This document shows, one piece after another, positions 35,507 to 48,129 of a stretch of DNA of 64,000 bases. The translations under genes and the position numbers were made by a program. This DNA comes from Lota lota (lineage: Eukaryota > Chordata > Actinopteri > Gadiformes > Lotidae), in NCBI GenBank assembly GCA_026745465.1, contig JACYXH010000115.1, forward strand, positions 1,549,001-1,613,000. Reading direction: 5' to 3'. Each line of letters opens with the position of its first letter. Positions within the stretch are counted from its first letter, which is position 1. The notes beneath the pieces were generated by a model. That model was not told the origin of the DNA. It ran no database searches and saw only the letters and a list, made by a program, of their open reading frames with translations.

Positions 35507-35737
35507 AAGGATTTCACCCATTTGACAATAATACATCTTTAAAATGAACATAAATGCAAGCCCTTAATCGTGTATTGGACCTCTAATCAAGAATAATCAC
35601 ACTTTACATGTAAATTGACTCATTAAAAGAAAAACAGGTCAAATGGCTGACGACAGGCTACAGCAGTCTACAAAGAAAATTATGTTCACTAAATGACTTA
35701 AGTGAAAACCTTCTGGGAAACGTTTCTATAGCCTGTG

Positions 35738-38700
35738 TTAGTTAACCCACAGATAGATCATAGTTATAGAACTGACTGATATGAAGAGTGTGTAGAGCCC
35801 AAATAGAAAGCGATCAATGATGAATGCCACCTGGCTCCACTCCTCAGTGTTCTGGTCGCCACTCAGATGCTGGTCCACCTGCAGCCGGATTGCCCGGAGG
35901 TCTCTCCCCAGCTTTCTCAGCTCGCCTAGGGTTGTGTCTTCCACCTCTAGGGGCATTGGAAGATTCTTACCAACTTTGTTCTCCTCCCTTACAGCATTGG
36001 GATACATATCTATATTGGCAAGATATGTCAAGAAAAACGTTTAGTTTGTCGTTTTATTTTGGGTGTTTGTCCATTGATATAATCAAGGATTCAGTCTGTC
36101 GATATAATCATAACTTAGCCTAACAACACCATACCTGTTGAATTGTCTTTTGGTGGCTTTGGAGGCAGACCAACACAACATCCCAGGGTTTGAAGGACAA
36201 CTACTCTTACCCAGTGAGGGACAGGAGCAAAGAGTCTGGAGCCTGAGTGGAGGTTGGTAATGAGAATTGTCTCCAGCAAGCTGCCCACCATCAGCATCAG
36301 GCAGATAGAGAAGAAAACATCTAGGGATAAATAGGTGAGAGTGTGAGAATTGTGAAAATTTGAACCTCCCACTGAACAAAAGAGTACTACTGACTTATGA
36401 GTGGTATGGTGTCGCCAGTGACTGGCAGCAAGTCATTCATAAGCAACAAGAAGACGGTGTAGCCTAAGATGAGGGTCATCTTAAAGGCAGAGCGGTCCAC
36501 ACTCTGTGGGGGTAACAGGAAGCTGAAGAGGTCCACTGTGATCAGGAAGCAGCTGGGAATTATCAGGTTGACCACATAGAGAGCGGCCTTACGCCTCAGA
36601 CTGATCTATGGGTTCAAAAAGAAAAAGACAGTTCTAAGTCGGGCCATTTAAGATATTATCGTTATATAACTAGTTCCTTTAATTTACCCTGTTCACCAGG
36701 AAGAAATACATCGTTTTACCATTTGTAATCATAACTTAATCATTTGATTATATTAACATATAAATAGTAAACATACGTGAAATTTGACCTCATCAAATTT
36801 AAACTCAGCATGCGTTTCTTTATAAGCAGTGATATCTAGTAGGTGCCACTCTCCTACAGTGGTCATCGCTTCCACTGTATCCTTCAGAATATCTTTTATC
36901 GGTCTGTTTAGGTCAACCCTGATGTCCTTGGCTGACAGGTTGAGCAGAGCATTGAAAAGGAGAAGAGAGCACAGGATGTTATACAACTGTACACCAAAAA
37001 TGCAACTATAATCTGAAAGAATAACCATACTACCAGAATGCAACCATAATCACATGAAATCACAAGCCTGCATAGTTTGTACCAGAGCATCCTTTGAGTA
37101 AAATTTAAAAATAACAAAAAAAGTCAAAATGTAGCTTGAAAACAAAGGCAACAATGGCATATGGCTTACTCTTTTCTTTTTGGAAATGTGAAGAATATCT
37201 GTTTATCTATGTGGTGTCTTACTTGTGTAGCTGTAGGAGTTGAAGGTGAAAGTGCAGTTCTGGATGTCAAAGGGGAAGGTGTAGATGTTCAGGTTGCAGG
37301 AGCTAACCACTCTGACAGGGCTGAAGTCGTAGATCATGCCATTAGAATGGACTTGTACATAAGGCACAAATGGGGCTGTGTTTTTAGCCACACTGTAAGA
37401 CAGCAACAAAAAACAATTTCCACCTTGTTTGAGAAATGTTTACATCTTTAGATATGATCAGTATTACCATGTTAGGAATTTATATCAAAGGCCTTGTATT
37501 GTACAAAAGGGTCACCACTTTTACATTGAGATTTGATTGGTCAGAGAAGTAATAGTGACTTAGGAAAATGAAGGAATATTCCTTAATTTAATATACATTT
37601 TTCAACTACCAAGGTTCACATGAATATATGAGTTGGGATGATAGCAATGGAATAGTTCAGTCAACATTGTGTAGATCATTGGAGCTTACCACCCAGTGAT
37701 GACGATAAGTTAAATTATGTGTAATTTACTCTTTCAGTGGTTTTTTCCTTTTAAAATGGATCGGGCCTTACCTTAAGGGTCAAACAACATTAAACAATGG
37801 GAACATTTGAGCCATTTGTTTTGTCTCTGTGTTTCACGCTTAATTATTGCTGTTGTAAATGGATCTTACATTTCATTGATGACAATATCTGGTACCCAGA
37901 ACTTGCTTCTAGGTAGCGAAATCTGGTCTGTGCCACACTGCTCTGGATCCCAGCTGATGAACTCATTCTTCCATCCCTGGAACCACAAACTATTTCATGG
38001 ATTTGGCCTATTGGCAACTAGCAGCAAATAGGTGTTTTAACTTTCAACAATGGATTTCAATACAACATAAAATTGTGTTTTTTACTTTAACAGAAATATC
38101 CAGATAACACTGGCTATTTATTTTGTTTTGTTTTTATACTTACAATGTGTTGCCAAATATAAGTTGTCAAGAGTTGAGCCTTTTCATCCTGAAAAGAAAA
38201 AATGTTATTGCAAATGATGTGTATCAATCTTTAGTAGCCAACTGTATGTAAAATATGAATCTCTGGCTACAAAGGTGCAGAGATATAAAGGGCTTTATAT
38301 CAAAATGTTGCTTAGATCCAAAATACCAGTTTCATACATAGTCATATTCTACTTTAACATTTGCTCACTTTCACATTCAAATAAAGACCACATGGTCACA
38401 GTCATTATACCAACCCAGATTTATATCCAGGGAAATCAGTTAATTCATTTGTGTGTATATATATATGTTATATATATATATAACGGGGTGGGTTATATAT
38501 ATATATATATTATACGTTATTATTATTTTATAGTTTTAAAACAACATACCACTCCCAGAATTCCATACAGGATAAAGGATACATAGACATTTGTGTAATT
38601 ATTTATGTTGCTGACAGGTCGTATGAAGCTTAAATTAAAGACCGGTGATAGTGCTTCCAGGAGTGCAAGAGTGGTGGATTTAGAACAGTTCAGCAGAGGG

Positions 38701-39285
38701 TCCGAGCACTGAGCTGGGAACAAAATAATTAAAACGTTGGCAAATGTTTACTTGGCAAATCTAGTTTGTGTCGTATGTGAAATTATACTGAATGAATACC
38801 CCAAGTAGACTACGACAATCAAATGTGTTTTTAAATGATTAAATTATTATAGTCAATTCATGTTTACTTAGACACATTCAAGTTGTCAAGATTTAGCTCC
38901 ATCATAATCCAGGAAAGATCTTGAAAATGTTTTAATATGGATTCAAACTACATAACAGATTTAAATAGCATTAATAATATAACATGTATTCTATGGTTGC
39001 CGAGGAAAGAAATTTAATAGATTTTATTTGTAATGTTTTTTATTTGCAAATAACACATAAAAACATGTACTCACCTTGTGTGACAGAGAATATGATGAAA
39101 ACCATGGTCAAAAAAGACCTGTCAGATAGCTGAAGATTGAAGAATTTGTGTTAACTACAGAAAAAAACAAGCAATATAGAATTTCATATAGCAACAAACA
39201 AGTCAATATAACACTGTGGAACAACCACAACTTCCTTAATAAGATCTATACTCTTAACCTGCAATTTAAAGTGTTTGGCAGCCAT
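35738..39285 (-). CDS. 5-HT3-type cation channel subunit, gene C (463 codons)
   Basis: Exons on the minus strand: 39285-39259 (MAAKHFKLQ), 39129-39075 (rest of signal peptide, [18 protein letters not shown]), 38713-38550, 38188-38144, 37976-37870, 37392-37223, 36931-36777, 36605-36395, 36320-36135, 36009-35738 (TAA). The sum is 1,392 nt in frame. Loop [10 protein letters not shown] keeps the Asn-Glu pair; the Cys-loop is [15 protein letters not shown]; loop B is [10 protein letters not shown]1 starts [18 protein letters not shown] and M2 contains [14 protein letters not shown] after VDR. The MA helix has [18 protein letters not shown], then M4 ending YLWVN. Gene D is its close duplicate, including promoter and 3' end. 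By alignment to human 5-HT3A, Arg92 of loop D is His and Tyr234 of loop C is Phe, so agonist preference may differ. Confidence 0.92.
38457..38518. repeat. (TA)n-rich palindromic tract
   Basis: Two TATATATA blocks flank an ACGGGGTGGGTT core, in the intron following the 38,550 exon end of gene C. Confidence 0.8.
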
Positions 39286-39577
39286 TGTCTTGCAATTCTC
39301 AGCTCTTCCTCTGTGTCTTGGTTCTACTGAAATATATATAAAAAATAGAAATCATAAGAATATCACAACAGAATGTTGTGAATTTACAATCATTTTGTAC
39401 AATTGATTGTGCAAAATGTAGCTACAATTGACTAAATCACCGAAACTTGGGTAAAAACCCTACCTGGTTGAAATGCTCTTGCAGTTTTGTAATTTGCAGT
39501 CACAAGAAAGATATGTACATATATATAGCATTATTCTGAAGCGTGACTTGAAAAACCCACTTGTACAAATCAAGTGG
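39259..39577 (-). promoter_or_regulatory. Gene C promoter, untranslated exon and conserved palindrome
   Basis: On the minus strand a palindrome at 39,557-39,577 (CCACTTG, 7-nt spacer, CAAGTGG) lies about 40 bp before a TATA box (GCTATATATATG, 39,518-39,529). An untranslated exon ending CAACCAG|GTAGGG (39,466) follows, then an acceptor near 39,329 (ATATTTCAG) before the ATG exon. The same order recurs upstream of gene D. CAAGTGG halves resemble NKX2-type homeodomain sites; factor identity is inference. Confidence 0.6.
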
Positions 39578-39925
39578 TTTGTCCTGCAGAGGGCTACTTT
39601 TCCTATCGGTTGATAAATACAAAGTAGGGTGTCAGACACATTTGGTAGTTACAGTAGACCAGAATGTAGCTAGCAGATGGTGAAAAACTACCACAACGGT
39701 ATCAAATTCCCAAAATCCAGAAACATGCAGCTGTGTTTGGGGTTGGCATCACACATGTGTAGACACCCACACACAAGGCCACTCTGCTCTGTCCTCTTTG
39801 GTTCAGACCCTGTGTAATGTGTGTAATATTGGTGGTTTTCATCACCTGTAATTCAGTCTTCACTGTTGATGTTGCTGCTCTGTGTGAAAATGACCATGGA
39901 GCTATAAGGTGAACATTCACTCTTA

Positions 39926-40060
39926 AGATGGTAAATGGACTGAATTTATATAGCGCTTTTCAGTCCAGCGGCCACTCAAAGCGCTTTACAATGATCAACT
40001 ACGTCCTGAGCCACTGCTGCCCACACACTCTTCAGAAGTGAATGGGTCTCAGCAATTATT
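39926..40060 (+). repeat. Dispersed teleost repeat, opposite orientation to 20,041-20,236
   Basis: Begins ATGGTAAATGGACTGAATTT and continues ATAGCGCTTTTC...CACTCAAAGCGCTTTACA, the complement of the copy in the rubcn/gene A interval. Confidence 0.6.
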
Positions 40061-40257
40061 AATTGACTAATTATGCCCCTTTCCATCCATAATTCCAATT
40101 CACTGGTTTAGTTTGGATGTCCAAGCATTACTGACATTTCTCACTCACTGACATAATAGCCATATAACATAACAACCCCAAACACATTTATCTGATTACA
40201 TCCTGCACTAACGTTACAGCTGTGTATTCCTAATGACCAATTATTTAGGAGACTGAA

Positions 40258-40888
40258 GCCCTTTCTCAATCAGCGTCCTTGTCTGTACTTGTGTTCTTGT
40301 AGACTTGTGAAACGGCATCAGTGGCGGCCAAGTACTCTACAGTCTGCATCTAGCCAAGTACACTCCAAATTCCCGGATGTGTTCTTGCTCTACCCATTTT
40401 ATGGAGGATGCATCGGGAGGTGACTTGTGTGGCCTTTGGTCAGCTAAGTTTCCCAGAACGCATTTCGCCACAACCAGCGGCAACGGCGAAGGAGAAAACT
40501 CACAACGATCCATTTTTGTCGTATTTCCTTTTGTCTGAAGTCGAATTTTGTCATTCATTCACCAACGTCCACAACAACAACCTTCCACACACTTTTACCC
40601 GCCACTAGCTTTTTTAGATGTAGGCTACAGATATTGGAACACTCAAAAATATATACATATTTACATTAATATATTTTTTAAATGAAAACGAAAAGAGGCA
40701 GTGTTGTGTTTTTAAATCATATTTCCTTTTTATTGGGTGAGGCAAGCTGAGATGGTGACCTCAACGAGTACGCTGCTGTTCCAACTGCAGAATGACTGTA
40801 CCGTGTCCTCCCGTCCTCGAACTTGCCAAGTCCGAACTACCAAGTACAGCAAGCCCAAACTTGCTGTACTTGGTATTGAGAAAGGCCC
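40258..40888. mobile_element. MITE with GCCCTTTCTCAAT-type inverted ends
   Basis: The left end GCCCTTTCTCAAT and the right end ATTGAGAAAGGCC are inverted repeats. Both are followed inward by GTACTTG/CAAGTAC motifs. The roughly 630-bp interior has no significant ORF. Target duplication is not clear. Confidence 0.5.
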
Positions 40889-41207
40889 CGAGACCCTTAC
40901 AATGACATCACTGGCATGGCCGATATTATTCACCTCAAGTAAACCATGCTGAAAGAAGAGGTTACTGCCAAAGGGTATATATATTGAGACCTGTATGCCT
41001 CTTCAACATTATACTGATGAACTAAATACACATCTTAGCTTTGGATTTGCTGATAATAACTTTATTGTAGATCTTTTATTGTAGTTTAATGTAAGACCAC
41101 ACATAACACTCGTCTACAACACACAAGAGACATACACAGCATGTCCAGCTGAGGAAGCTCCAACACTATCTTTTGTATCCTGTTTTAGACGCCAGTACAT
41201 TACATGA

Positions 41208-41300
41208 GCAGACTATTCTCTAAATTCCAAACCACCAGCGACCGGATTGCATATATATACTTTATATAAGGTGACAGTGTGCATACCCACTCTTATCATG
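41208..41300 (+). repeat. Dispersed repeat, second copy at 60,009-60,090
   Basis: Shares GCAGACTATTCTCTAAATTC, CCGGATTGCATA and TACCCACTC(T/C)TATCATGGT in order with 60,009-60,090, same strand. Confidence 0.75.
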
Positions 41301-42059
41301 GTGTAACAGACACATAGCCATTAATAGTAGCTTAACATATTTAAGAATAAGTCACTTTTAATCCTTCACTATACATATGTACCCATGTTACAGAGCCACA
41401 CAACCCTAAATGCAGCACCATTCATTATCTGAAAATAGGCATAGAGGCATCCAGGGTCCAACTATCCTATCGGTCATCCACGTCCTCAGCTCATTCTACA
41501 CACCGGCAATTACCTCATCATCAACCTATGTATTTAAACCCATGCTTCCCATCCACTCATCGGCAGATGTTTAGCTGTCACTACACGTCATCAAAACTCT
41601 CGGCCGTTTAGGATTACAGTACTTCTCTAAGGTTTGCCGTCGCTAAGTATTTTTGACTACTCAAGTTTTTCTGTTTTCCAGTTCCACGTACTGGTTTCCA
41701 TCTTATCTGGTTTCCTGCCTGCCTATCCGCCTGCACTGCCAACATTCCCGTTCAGTTATTCATTTTTGTGATCAAATCAGATTACCGTCATTCACGTAAT
41801 CTGATTTTTATCAGGATTTAGGTATTAAACTCGGACCGTAACAACGCTGTTATTGATTTGAATTAGTGCCCCCAAGCGGCAGCAGTTACACATTATACCT
41901 TTTAAATGTAAGTTATTATCATCATCATGGCCTCATATCCTTAATGCAGAATCGTAAGATGCAAACAGTCCACTTATGCATGGCAAACCTGTTTCATATT
42001 GTCATCCAATTGTTCCATCTTGATGTACGTTTTTAATGAAAACAAGTTACAGTACACAT

Positions 42060-42065
42060 TTTATT
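42060..42065 (-). terminator. il4r: Candidate poly(A) signal of il4r
   Basis: AATAAA on the minus strand about 320 bp past the stop codon. Confidence 0.45.
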
Positions 42066-42382
42066 TCTCGTTTATAACAGTGTCATTATTTATATTTATA
42101 TTACAAGTGTTTTGTGAAAAAATATATAGTGCTTTATAGTTACAAAGGTGCATATTGTATTTTAGAAAACAATTTAAAGTCAACTGTACAAAACCCAACT
42201 ATCCTGACAAACGCACGCGCACACATACTTCATATTACAATTAACTGAACATAACCATTTAGAAATGTAAACCCAAACATTTAGCTTCCAATTGGTCCAA
42301 GCTTTGTGCGCTTGCACTCACTTCAACATAACTTAAAATCTCTTTACATTAAGGTCCATTAAGTCATTGGTTGCAGACATAA

Positions 42383-45300
42383 TTAAACACTATGATAATC
42401 ACTAATAATGATTAGCTTGTGCTGATCCGCAGGCAGAAGAGAAACCTTGTTGGCTTGAGTTTCCAGAAGACCCTGGACTCCTTGAGTAGTTGGGGGTAAG
42501 GTGCTTGCTCCATCTATGGCTCTTTGAGGCATTCCAGTGAAGAGAGTCTCAGAAACATTGTCCGGCTGATCTCTGGGCCTACTGCCGCTCGCCTTTGGAA
42601 TGAGCACTCCTGGTCGCCCCACCATACTTTTGAAGACTTGAAAGTCATCGTCCACGGAAACCAGGCTGCATGCAGGGGAAGGGCACGACTCTTCACAAGG
42701 ATTTGAATCACAGACTTTGAAAGACTGTTTCTCCTCACCAGAAACATGTTTCATCATGCTGGACTGATCAGCTGCTCGGACTAGGAGTGCCTCTTTCAAG
42801 TTCTCACCAGACACAGAGGAGCCAAAGCCACTCAGGATGGAGGAAGAAGTGGTGTCACTTGAAAAAGAGCTGTAAGAGAGGTCTACCTGCAGAGCATCTG
42901 TTTGGGACGAGCTCCCTGAATCGGCGTTCCAGGACTGATACGAAAAATCTGTTTTCATATGGGATGAATCGAGTCTACTTACTAAAGGCTGCCTCTGTCC
43001 AGTCATCTGGAAAATAGGCACCTTAGAATCTGGACTAAGGTTGTGCGATACACCCCACAACATGCTGGGATTGTAGAAGGACTCACTAAGATCAGCAAGC
43101 GGGTTGGCAGCGCTTAACCCCTGGGTCCCAGAAGGAGGAGCCATGAAATATGTCATGTTCTCAAAGGTGGACAGGCTGGAGGTCCCAGCGACTGGATAGT
43201 AACTAGTGTTGCTGTGGGCAATGAAGAGCCAGGGAGCTGTGGAGAGCTGGGGGAAGGCCATACGCAGGGCTTCCTCCACATTGGAGATGACGTCCAAGGA
43301 GACCTTCTGAGAGTAACCCAGAGACGATATGGCGCTGTCAGCTCCAGCACTTTGAAGGGAATTACCACCGCTGCTTCTGTCCCTGGAAGATAAACCAGGA
43401 GATGGAAGACAATTTGTTATGTTGCAAGTCATTTAATCGCGCCACATCATCACTGTGACTGCCGTATTTTTCATAAATAGTTTCTTGGACTTCAGTGCCC
43501 TTATGCACAGGACAGTGAAGAATGTGTTGAAACAAAAAAGGGCCATCCCCTAGAAGATAATAAACCTGCAATATTAACCCACCATGTTTTTTCGCCGTCT
43601 TCGTCGTCTTTACGGTGGTCAACATAGACAGAGTGCAGGGGGACTTTCTCCGGGATTAGCACCTGTGAAATGGTCAGCAAATCCCGTTTTACATCACATG
43701 ATGATTTTTAAAAGATTTGGCCTGTTAAAGGTTCATTGAGTAGAATTTTATAGCAACTAATGGTGAGGTTGCAGATTGCAACTAACGTCACCCCTCCCTT
43801 TCCAACGACTGCAGTGGCCTGTACTTACACAATTACCTATATTGTGTAAGGTGCCAGCAGTAATTTCCGTTTTGTGAAAAGACAATATTCATTTTAATCG
43901 CACCATGGTCACTATATGTTGTAGGAAATGGTGGAGGTAACAGCCTATTTGTTATTTATGTTTCACTACACTATTTTACACTTGGTTTAAAAAGCGAAGC
44001 TCCATTATTATTGAATCCTCTAAATACATATCTTCATAGGCTATACGAGGCGCGTCCAAGAGAGGGTTAAGCCTCTCGGACACTTACTAGTACAACGCCA
44101 CGGGCTGTGTGGATGTGTGGAGCTCTTTCTGTGCAGCAGTTCATGTTGCTGTCCCCCCCCCACCCCACCCCCCCCCCCCCCCCCCCCACCCCCCCGAGAG
44201 AGGGTTAAGCTTCTATGACACTTATATATACGCCACGGTGTGTGGCACATTTAATATACAACATCACTTATAACTCTCTTGCACAACAAAATCACAAATG
44301 GGTTGTCACAGGGGTGAATTTAGTATCAAACTGTGAATTTTTAATTACTTCGACGTTCAACCTACCGGTTGCAATGGACTGGCTCAGTGGGGAAAAAGTA
44401 ACACATTTTGTCCAGTTGCCAGGGCAGTTCATATTCACTTATTTGTTTTGGACTAACCAAGATACAACTATGGGAGCTGCTAAGCACTCACTTGGAATAT
44501 AGTAGATGGTGGTAGTTTTGGAAAGCGCGTACACCACGAGAGGGGGTGAGTTAGAATGAAAATAATGGTTCTTTTACATGTGGACATAGACAATGTCAAC
44601 AATTATCCTAGAGTCTTAACAAACAGGCTAAATCCTTTTAATAATCAAGACCAAAGCCAAGCACCACAAATTGACGAATTAAACAAGAACTGACATTTTT
44701 CTAACTGTTAAAAATCAAACCCCTTTTGGGATAAGTCGTAAAGATGTATTTATAAGTTAAAGGCAGTAACTTGTATATCATTACAAAGTAACTTATGTCT
44801 TCACATGGAGTAACTAAGACCAGAAAAATAAGGTAAAACTTATTTATTTGCATCGATATAAAGCCATGTACCTTGTGCTCTCCTGGGACCATAACTAAAA
44901 TGGTTGAGTTTTTATAGTTGCCAAAGCTATCCCACCAACTCTCTTTAAACCTGGAGACAAATACAAAAAATATAATTGAAATTAGAAAAATAAAAACTGT
45001 CTGACATCATGGCACTAGTTACTGCAAGGAGGAGGTCTCACCGTGTGCAGAAAAGGAACAGGGAACTGGTGGCGATGACCGCAACAACACACAGACTCAG
45101 AATGATCACCACCCTAATACTTCCAGAGGACACAGCTGAAAAAGTACATGTATATATCATATATGAGAAAAACATCCGAGCCTTTTCACGGTCTCCAACC
45201 ACTAGTTTATACAATTTCTTCATTAACTAGAGAGAAATGCTCAATTTACTGCATTTATGTAACTTGTTTGATACCACGACTAGGATGCACCGATTAAAAA

Positions 45301-47433
45301 AAAAAAAAAAAGTGCAGATGCTATCCGATAATACTCAGTATATGCCCCTAGACTCGGTTTACGGACAGCTGGATAGGTGGAGATAGAGAGGGATGGAACT
45401 GAGAACAGCAGGAGTAGCAGAGCAGACGGTAGCCTGAAAGATGGGGACCAGAGGTAGAGGGGTTAGATCTTACGGGTGGTGAATCGCACGTTGTCACTAC
45501 TTTCGCTGTTGGATGAAGAGGAGCTCCTCACGTTGACCAGGTACTCCGTATCCGGATCCAGCAACTTGCCCAAAATCTGATATGACTTCATAGCCGAAAC
45601 GTTAACTTCCTGGCAGAGAAAGACCACAGCTTCAACGGCATGGCGCAGAAGTAAATATTAGTCTAGGATTCATCTACAGCTTATGTTAGGCTCCAGCCAA
45701 CACTTTGTCTAACCAAGACATGCTGCACAGAATTAACTCCCACCACCACAAGAATCAAAACCTTTACCAATTATTCCAAATACACCCTAATAGATCAACA
45801 ACACATACATATGTGGCAATTCCACAAATAGCAAACTAGTATTGCATTGAGTCATTTCTATTTTTGTAATACTACTTTTTACAGGAAATTCTGCCTTTCA
45901 GTAAAGAGACAGAATTAAGTGATGAAATTAGAAAGTTATTGACATGTAGGCCTTGAACTGGGGACTCTGGTGTTAATGGACATACCGTGCCTTTCTCTCC
46001 TTCTTTGTGGTAGGTCAGCAGCACTTTCAGATCAAAGGGGGGGTCATCATATTGTGTGTCCCACGTCACCAGATAATTCTCATTTTCTTTTGTCACCGAA
46101 GTGAGTTTAGGGGCTTTGGGTTTTACTGGGGTAGGGATTACACAGAGACAGGCCATTAAAGTGCAGGTAGGGGTTAAACAGTGAATACAGAAACCGGTCA
46201 TTAAGGAGCAGCTAGGAGTAAAGCGAGCGTAAAGCGAGACAAGCTTATAAACAAAAACAAGTAAATGGGGAGCTGTGGGTTTTCTTGATCAAAAGTACTA
46301 TAACGATTAGATTTCTCAACCGATTTCCATGAGTCATTTTCCTATTCATTTTAAATCATTATATATAGCCATATTTATTATAAAATACATCTTTTTTTTT
46401 TTTACTCCACGTAGATCATTAACCCTTGAATTAAAACGAATCATTGAAATCGGTTGAGAAATTTAAACGTTAGTGTTTTTAATCCAGAAAAACCGCCGCT
46501 CCCCCGTTTCCATTGGAGAGTTTGCCTCTCCAATATGGCGGCTACTGTCAATGGAGTATATGTCGATGGGTTAGACAGTACAGACACCGGTCATTATGGA
46601 GCAGGTAGGGGTTCCCAAAATTCGGGAAACATTGGGAATTGACTTTTGCAAGCTAACGGTTTGCTTAAACTCACTGTTTTCGTCAACTGCGATGCTTTTG
46701 TATTCCACTAGATCCCCAGCTTTCCACAGCGTTGTATTGTGACTCTCCCCCAGAACAAACCTCATAAGACCATGTTAAAGTTAGAAACATATTCGATATT
46801 GGTTGTTCAACAGATGTTTGCGATTTGTAAAAAAAAAGGATCATTACCCATTAATGTTCAACGAGCAACTGCATGTCCCCGTCCGAACTTTGTCCGGTGT
46901 TAAATTGCAATTGCTCTCACTGCAAAGTGAAGTAAAGCACACTATTTCATATTTGAATAACTTTAAATAGCCTATTAACTATTCAATTACAAACCAGTGT
47001 TTCTACGTTTCTTTGCATTTCATATTTACAAAACGATGCATTAATAATTACGTGCGTCTGCTGGAGAAATACACTCTGGTGTTGATGCTATACTCGGCAC
47101 AGTTCGTTTCCTCGGGTGGGGGACCGAACCGACAGAACATCAGCCTATCGTAGTCGTTGGTGCAGTGAAGATTGCGCCCCGTGTCTTCAAAACAAAAGCA
47201 GGAAATTGTTAAAAGTACGCGAAATAAAAGCACAGCCATCTCACTGAGGTGGTTTCAAGGGAAGCATTTTCTCTTACCGTGTGTTGCCAAAGAAATACTG
47301 TTCAGAAGGAAAACGCCCATGTAATAGCTGAAACCAATAGACAGCATATGTAACGCCATTATTGTTACACCGAATTCATTTACATGAGCTTGTGTATAAT
47401 CTTAATTTACCGTATAACTAGTATCCGCTCCAT
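42383..47433 (-). CDS. il4r: Type I cytokine receptor, IL-4 receptor alpha-like (630 codons)
   Basis: Signalling chain for IL-4/IL-13 that pairs with gamma-c or IL-13R alpha1 and activates JAK-STAT6. Exons on the minus strand: 47433-47411, 47327-47278, 47184-47052, 46919-46848, 46760-46675, 46125-45986, 45609-45474, 45135-45042, 44950-44872, 43662-43583, 43382-42383 (TAA). The sum is 1,893 nt in frame. A signal peptide is followed by a Cys-rich D1 (CTNDYDRLMFCRF...TNC, then CNLTPDKVRTGTCSC), whose Cys spacing matches human IL-4R alpha. The D2 linker is IKPKAP. The TM segment is VVIILSLCVVAVIATSSLFL, followed by KESWWDSFGNYKNSTILVMV, which aligns with the IL-4R alpha juxtamembrane block. The long tail has tyrosine motifs including YSSF. 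Oddities: where WSEWS is expected the sequence reads NSESS, and box 1 lacks prolines. IL-21R is the main alternative. Confidence 0.8.
44058..44255. repeat. Imperfect tandem duplication separated by poly-C
   Basis: GAGAGGGTTAAGC(C/T)TCT...GACACTTA...CGCCACGG...TGTGTGG occurs at about 44,058-44,115 and again at 44,198-44,247. A C-rich tract (44,152-44,195) lies between, inside an il4r intron. Confidence 0.7.
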
Positions 47434-48129
47434 AGTCCACTAAAAGTATTGAGTTTACCAAAACAGAAACCCCTTTCGGGGCGGACACAATCCTTTCAAG
47501 AGTGTCCGTTGTGTTTCGACATCTAACTGGAAATGCTCCTCCTTTCTTTCAGTGGAGGCTTGCGTCACATTTCCTTTAAAACATGAATCATCAGCACTGG
47601 ATGAACATCAACAACCACAGAACAAGTTTGGCTTGACCCACCGAATCTGAAACAACACTTGGTGTCGCACCTCTTTGAGAGCAGGCATTGTGTTGTTAAT
47701 CATTCCTGGCGTACATGAGGCCAGGGGCGGTTCTAGGACTTTTTAACTTGGGTGGCAAAGTGATCTAGAGGTGGCCATAATGCGTTGTTTGTGTTTGCAC
47801 AGCGCGCATTAATATTCTAATAATAGGCTGAAACATAAATTAATAGGCAACATGCATACACAGAATTGTTGATGGTCAGTATCCTATTTTGCATAACCTT
47901 TATACTCAAGTAGGCAAACATTAACAATGAAAAATAAAGACCTTTTTTTCTGAGCTAATTTACAAAAGTTAGGGCTATTAAGTAGTCAAATGCTCTAAGC
48001 AAACATCTGAACAAAAATGCCTTAGAGAAACCCTGACTTCTATCTTCCTCTAAATAAACTCAAAATGACTAATCTGAATTATGTTATATACCATACATTA
48101 TAGCATGCTGTGTATTGTAGGGTGTAGGG

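Larger units (their letters stand above)
31447..35737. other. Intergenic region between genes B and C
   Basis: Contains an orphan first exon (32,474-32,529), a hAT-like end near 32,909 (AGGGCTCCACGATTATGACA), an 11-bp-arm hairpin at 33,162-33,186, a short tandem duplication near 33,520-33,590, and a degenerate segment at 34,700-34,980 with a faint reverse-transcriptase-like reading. No intact gene is seen. Confidence 0.55.
39286..42382. other. Intergenic region between gene C and il4r
   Basis: Contains the gene C promoter, a dispersed repeat at 39,926-40,060, a MITE at 40,258-40,888, a repeat shared with 60,009-60,090 at 41,208-41,300, and the il4r 3' UTR with AATAAA at 42,065-42,060. No other gene is seen. 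Confidence 0.6.

Noticed and set aside
42383..43432. Treating the il4r tail ORF as a single-exon gene starting at 43,432
   Set aside because: The splice acceptor at 43,383 and phase with the exon at 43,583-43,662 show it is the last exon of a multi-exon receptor.
47048..47239. ATG at 47,239 as the il4r start
   Set aside because: It lies in an intron; the better model uses exons 47,433-47,411 and 47,327-47,278, which give a signal peptide and consistent phase.
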